Under the pieces are notes generated by a model. That model was not told where the DNA came from, made no database searches, and was given only the letters and a program-made list of their open reading frames with translations. Source: Oscillospiraceae bacterium (GTDB taxonomy: Bacteria > Bacillota > Clostridia > Oscillospirales > Oscillospiraceae). From it: 7,755 nt of DNA. Where the stretch lies: positions 1 to 7,755 of the forward strand of contig JAEDJR010000093.1 in the NCBI GenBank assembly GCA_016296235.1, read 5' to 3'. A program made the translations under genes and the position numbers. Below are positions 5,584-7,755 of the stretch, in pieces (within the stretch, counting starts at the first letter, position 1; every line of letters begins with the position of its first letter).

Positions 5584-7139
5584 GGGGTACCTCCAAATTG
5601 TTCCGCTGCCAGCTTCCGCAGAGCCTTCACGTCGATCTTGCCCACGGAGGTCATGGGCAGCTCCCGGAAAAACAGCACATAGCGGGGAATCTTGAAATAG
5701 GCGGCCCGCTGCCTGACAATGCTGCGGACCTCTTCGGCGGAAAGCTCCGACGCCGGGACGACGCAGGCGCAGATTTCCTCCGTATAGTGAGGATCGGGGA
5801 CGCCCACGACCTTGGCCGAACGGATTCTGGGGTCGGCCAGGAGCAGGGCTTCAATCTCCGACGGCGCGATGTTCTCGCCGCCCCGGATAATCAGCTCCTT
5901 CAGCCGCCCGGTATAGCAGACATAGCCTTGCCTGTCCAGTTTGCCCAGGTCGCCGGAGTGGAGCCAGCCGTCCTTATCGATGACGGCGGCGGTGGCCTCC
6001 GGCTGCTTGTAGTAGCCCTGCATCACGTTGTAGCCCCGGACGCAGATTTCGCCCTCCTGCCCGGGGGGCAGAATGCCGCCGGTCTGGATGTCCTTGATGC
6101 AGCCCTCCACGCCGGGGAAGAACCTGCCGATGGTTCTGGCGCGAACCTCCAAGGGATCGTCCACGGAGGCGGAGGTAATTCCCGCCGTGGCCTCCGTCTG
6201 CCCCAGGGAGGGAACCAGAACCAGGCCCAACCGTTCGGATACCCGGCAGAAGAACTCCTCCGTGTAGGACGAGCCGCCGATCATGCCTTTTTTCAGGGAG
6301 GACAGATCGTAGGATTCCGTTTCCAGACGGCGGATCAGGGCGGAGAATAGGGTGGGAACGGCCGTGAGAATGGTGCAGCGGTGGGTCTCGACGGCCTGAA
6401 GAATGGTCCGGGTATGCCGGTCTGCCGGGAATACCACGCAGGCCCCGGCGGCCATGGCCGCCAGGACCGTGGCCGTCAGGGAGAAGCAGTGGTACATGGG
6501 CAGGGCGGAGCAGAACCGGTCCGTGGGCTCCACGCTGAGAACCTGGGCCTGGGCCTGCAGGGTGGCGACCCGGGAGGCGTGGGTGGTGAGAACCGGTTTG
6601 GTCGGACCGGTGGTGCCGGAGGTGAAGAGGATGGTGTCCGGGTCCTCCGGGCGAACGGCGCGCTTGGCCTGCTCCAGCACACACAGAGGGACGGATGCCG
6701 ATTTGGCCTGGATGAGATCGCCGGTGAGAAGATCCATGGGCACCACCGGCACCGGGAACCTGGAGCAGTCCAGCAGGCGGGCGTAGGATTCCCCGGTCTG
6801 GCTGCTGCCCAGAATCAGCAGCTGGATGTCGGCGGTGCGGATACAGTGCACCAGCTCCGCCTCTGTGTAGCTGGTACAAAGGGGCACGGCCACCGCGCCG
6901 ATTCTCCAGATACCGTAGAGCTGCACCAGCATGGCGGCGCAGTCCCGGTACACAATGCCCACATGGTCGCCCTTCCCGACCCCGCAGGAGAGGTAGTACC
7001 GGGCCATCCGGTCCGCCATCCGGTCCAGCTCGGCGTAGGAATAGGACACCGTGGGGTCAATGACCGCAGGCCGGTCCGGGAAAACTGCCGCAGCCGCCTG
7101 CAGGGCGCTGCCGATGGTCTGGTCTGAATGCGGTTTCAT
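5580..7139 (-). CDS. AMP-forming acyl-CoA synthetase / CoA ligase
   Basis: A 519-residue member of the class I adenylate-forming superfamily. It activates a carboxylic acid with ATP to an acyl-AMP and then transfers it to CoA. Motifs in order are: the phosphate loop TSGTTGPTKP (173-182), YHCF (216-219), GQTEATAG (313-320), SGDLG (395-399, with ribose-binding D397), TGRLKELIIRGGENI (410-424) and the C-terminal catalytic lysine K501 in SVGKIDVKAL (498-507). The length is normal. The phosphate loop departs from the usual GxPKGV, reading GPTKPV, but keeps the lysine. The start at 7139 was chosen because GGGAG lies 7 bases upstream; the same frame is open to 7256, but that would overlap the flavoprotein gene. 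It follows etfA by 29 bases and overlaps the transporter gene by four. The substrate is unknown; an aromatic, phenylpropanoid-like, short-chain or medium-chain acid are all possible. Confidence 0.92.
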   Translation of the reverse strand: MKPHSDQTIGSALQAAAAVFPDRPAVIDPTVSYSYAELDRMADRMARYYLSCGVGKGDHVGIVYRDCAAMLVQLYGIWRIGAVAVPLCTSYTEAELVHCIRTADIQLLILGSSQTGESYARLLDCSRFPVPVVPMDLLTGDLIQAKSASVPLCVLEQAKRAVRPEDPDTILFTSGTTGPTKPVLTTHASRVATLQAQAQVLSVEPTDRFCSALPMYHCFSLTATVLAAMAAGACVVFPADRHTRTILQAVETHRCTILTAVPTLFSALIRRLETESYDLSSLKKGMIGGSSYTEEFFCRVSERLGLVLVPSLGQTEATAGITSASVDDPLEVRARTIGRFFPGVEGCIKDIQTGGILPPGQEGEICVRGYNVMQGYYKQPEATAAVIDKDGWLHSGDLGKLDRQGYVCYTGRLKELIIRGGENIAPSEIEALLLADPRIRSAKVVGVPDPHYTEEICACVVPASELSAEEVRSIVRQRAAYFKIPRYVLFFRELPMTSVGKIDVKALRKLAAEQFGGTP

Positions 7140-7146
7140 TGCATCA

Positions 7147-7151
7147 CTCCC
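7147..7151 (-). promoter_or_regulatory. Ribosome-binding site that fixes the CoA ligase start
   Basis: On the - strand GGGAG lies 7 bases before the ATG at 7139. The open frame upstream (to 7256) codes for Arg-rich sequence overlapping etfA and does not resemble a ligase N-terminus, whereas MKPHSDQTIGSALQ does. Confidence 0.75.
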
Positions 7152-7168
7152 GTTGTGCTGCCGGAGGA

Positions 7169-7755
7169 TTATCTGCCGGCCTTCACGGCACGGATGGATT
7201 CGATCAGCTCGGGCACGACCTTGAACAGATCGCCGCAGATGCCGTAGTCGGCACATTCAAAAATGGGCGCGGTTTCGCTCTTGTTGACGGCGATGATGCA
7301 CTCGGATTCCTGCATGCCGGCCTTGTGCTGGATGGCGCCGGAGATGCCGAGGGCCACATAGACCTTGGGATGGACCGTCTTGCCGGTCTGACCCACCTGA
7401 TGATCGGCGGACAGCCAGCCGGCGTCCACCACGGCACGGGACGCGCCGACCACGCCGCCCAGCTCCTCGGCCAGCTCCTGGGCCAGCTTCAGACCGGTCT
7501 CCACGTCCTTGGCAATGCCGCGGCCCACGGAGACGATAAAGTCGGCGCCGATGAGATCGACCAGCTTTTTGGCGGACTTGACCACCTCCAGAACCTCGGT
7601 TCTGATGTCGGCGGCGGACAGCTCGAAGGCGGGGTGGAGAATCTCCACGGCCTCGGCTTTGGCGGCGTCAAAGGGACGCTTTTTCATGACGCCGGGACGA
7701 ACCGTCGCCATGGCGGGGCGGAATCTGGGGCAGACGATGGTGGCCATCAGGTGGC
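7169..7755 (-). CDS. etfA: Electron-transfer flavoprotein alpha subunit, N-terminal part outside the window
   Basis: EtfA pairs with EtfB to carry electrons between flavin enzymes, chiefly acyl-CoA dehydrogenases, using FAD bound by the C-terminal domain of EtfA. About 194 C-terminal residues are visible, against some 310-340 (or more) in the family. The FAD-domain signature is complete and in order: ATVRPGVM, SRAVVDAGW (7441-7415), HQVGQTGKTVHP, ALGISGAIQHKAGM (ending near 7313), AVNKS, APIFECADYGICGD. The frame stays open to the right edge, so the methionine at 7747 is internal; the run LMATIVCPRFRPAMATVRPG across it fits the family. Stop is TAA at 7171-7169. As first visible gene of the operon, it implies that etfB and probably an acyl-CoA dehydrogenase lie just beyond the window. 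Whether this ETF is electron-bifurcating cannot be told from the visible part. Confidence 0.95.
   Translation of the reverse strand, partial: HLMATIVCPRFRPAMATVRPGVMKKRPFDAAKAEAVEILHPAFELSAADIRTEVLEVVKSAKKLVDLIGADFIVSVGRGIAKDVETGLKLAQELAEELGGVVGASRAVVDAGWLSADHQVGQTGKTVHPKVYVALGISGAIQHKAGMQESECIIAVNKSETAPIFECADYGICGDLFKVVPELIESIRAVKAGR

Noticed and set aside
4543..5682. A 379-codon open frame on the + strand opposite the transporter
   Set aside because: Its His/Gly/Asp/Ala-rich composition is what the complement of hydrophobic membrane codons gives; the transporter on the other strand is clear.
5598..7127. Several + strand open frames of about 250 codons opposite the CoA ligase
   Set aside because: They are shadows of a ligase whose motifs are complete in order on the - strand.

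Overview
The window looks like a piece of chromosome from a GC-rich anaerobic Clostridia bacterium, most likely an Oscillospiraceae gut commensal of the Oscillibacter / Flavonifractor / Lawsonibacter kind. The reasons are strong GGAGG ribosome-binding sites, high GC with GC-rich third codon positions, the pairing of DUF4037 and DUF4125 genes, an electron-transfer flavoprotein linked to a CoA ligase, and a short hairpin repeat of a type I recall as common in these genomes. The genus is an inference.

Left part, + strand (1-960). The 3' end of an unrecognised gene overlaps by 4 bases a gene for a small secreted lipoprotein. The 3' end of the lipoprotein gene carries a 66-bp palindromic repeat-like element. 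Just after it, a run of five C's appears to shift the frame away from a plausible native C-terminus ending at 960.

Middle, + strand (967-3457). A near-consensus sigma-70 promoter (TTGACG, 17 bp, TATAAT) starts a three-gene unit: a five-repeat TPR protein, a DUF4037 protein with a nucleotidyltransferase-like G-S / D-x-D motif, and a DUF4125 protein. The first two overlap by ATGA and the third follows after 30 bases with a strong ribosome-binding site. This is a compact, uncharacterised cassette and the best candidate here for an undescribed system. It ends at a long GC-rich hairpin (3476-3531) that also ends the convergent operon.

Right part, - strand (7755 down to about 3544). A tight operon reads: electron-transfer flavoprotein alpha subunit (5' end outside the window), AMP-forming acyl-CoA ligase, OFA-type major facilitator transporter, arylamine N-acetyltransferase. 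Gaps are 29 bp, a 4-bp overlap and 10 bp. The simplest reading is uptake of a carboxylic acid, activation to a CoA thioester, and ETF-linked redox chemistry by a dehydrogenase encoded outside the window. The N-acetyltransferase may add an acyl-transfer step to an amine. The substrate cannot be read from the sequence. The acetyltransferase frame runs on through the terminator into the DUF4125 gene; one extra G in a GGG run would end it just before the terminator at normal family length.
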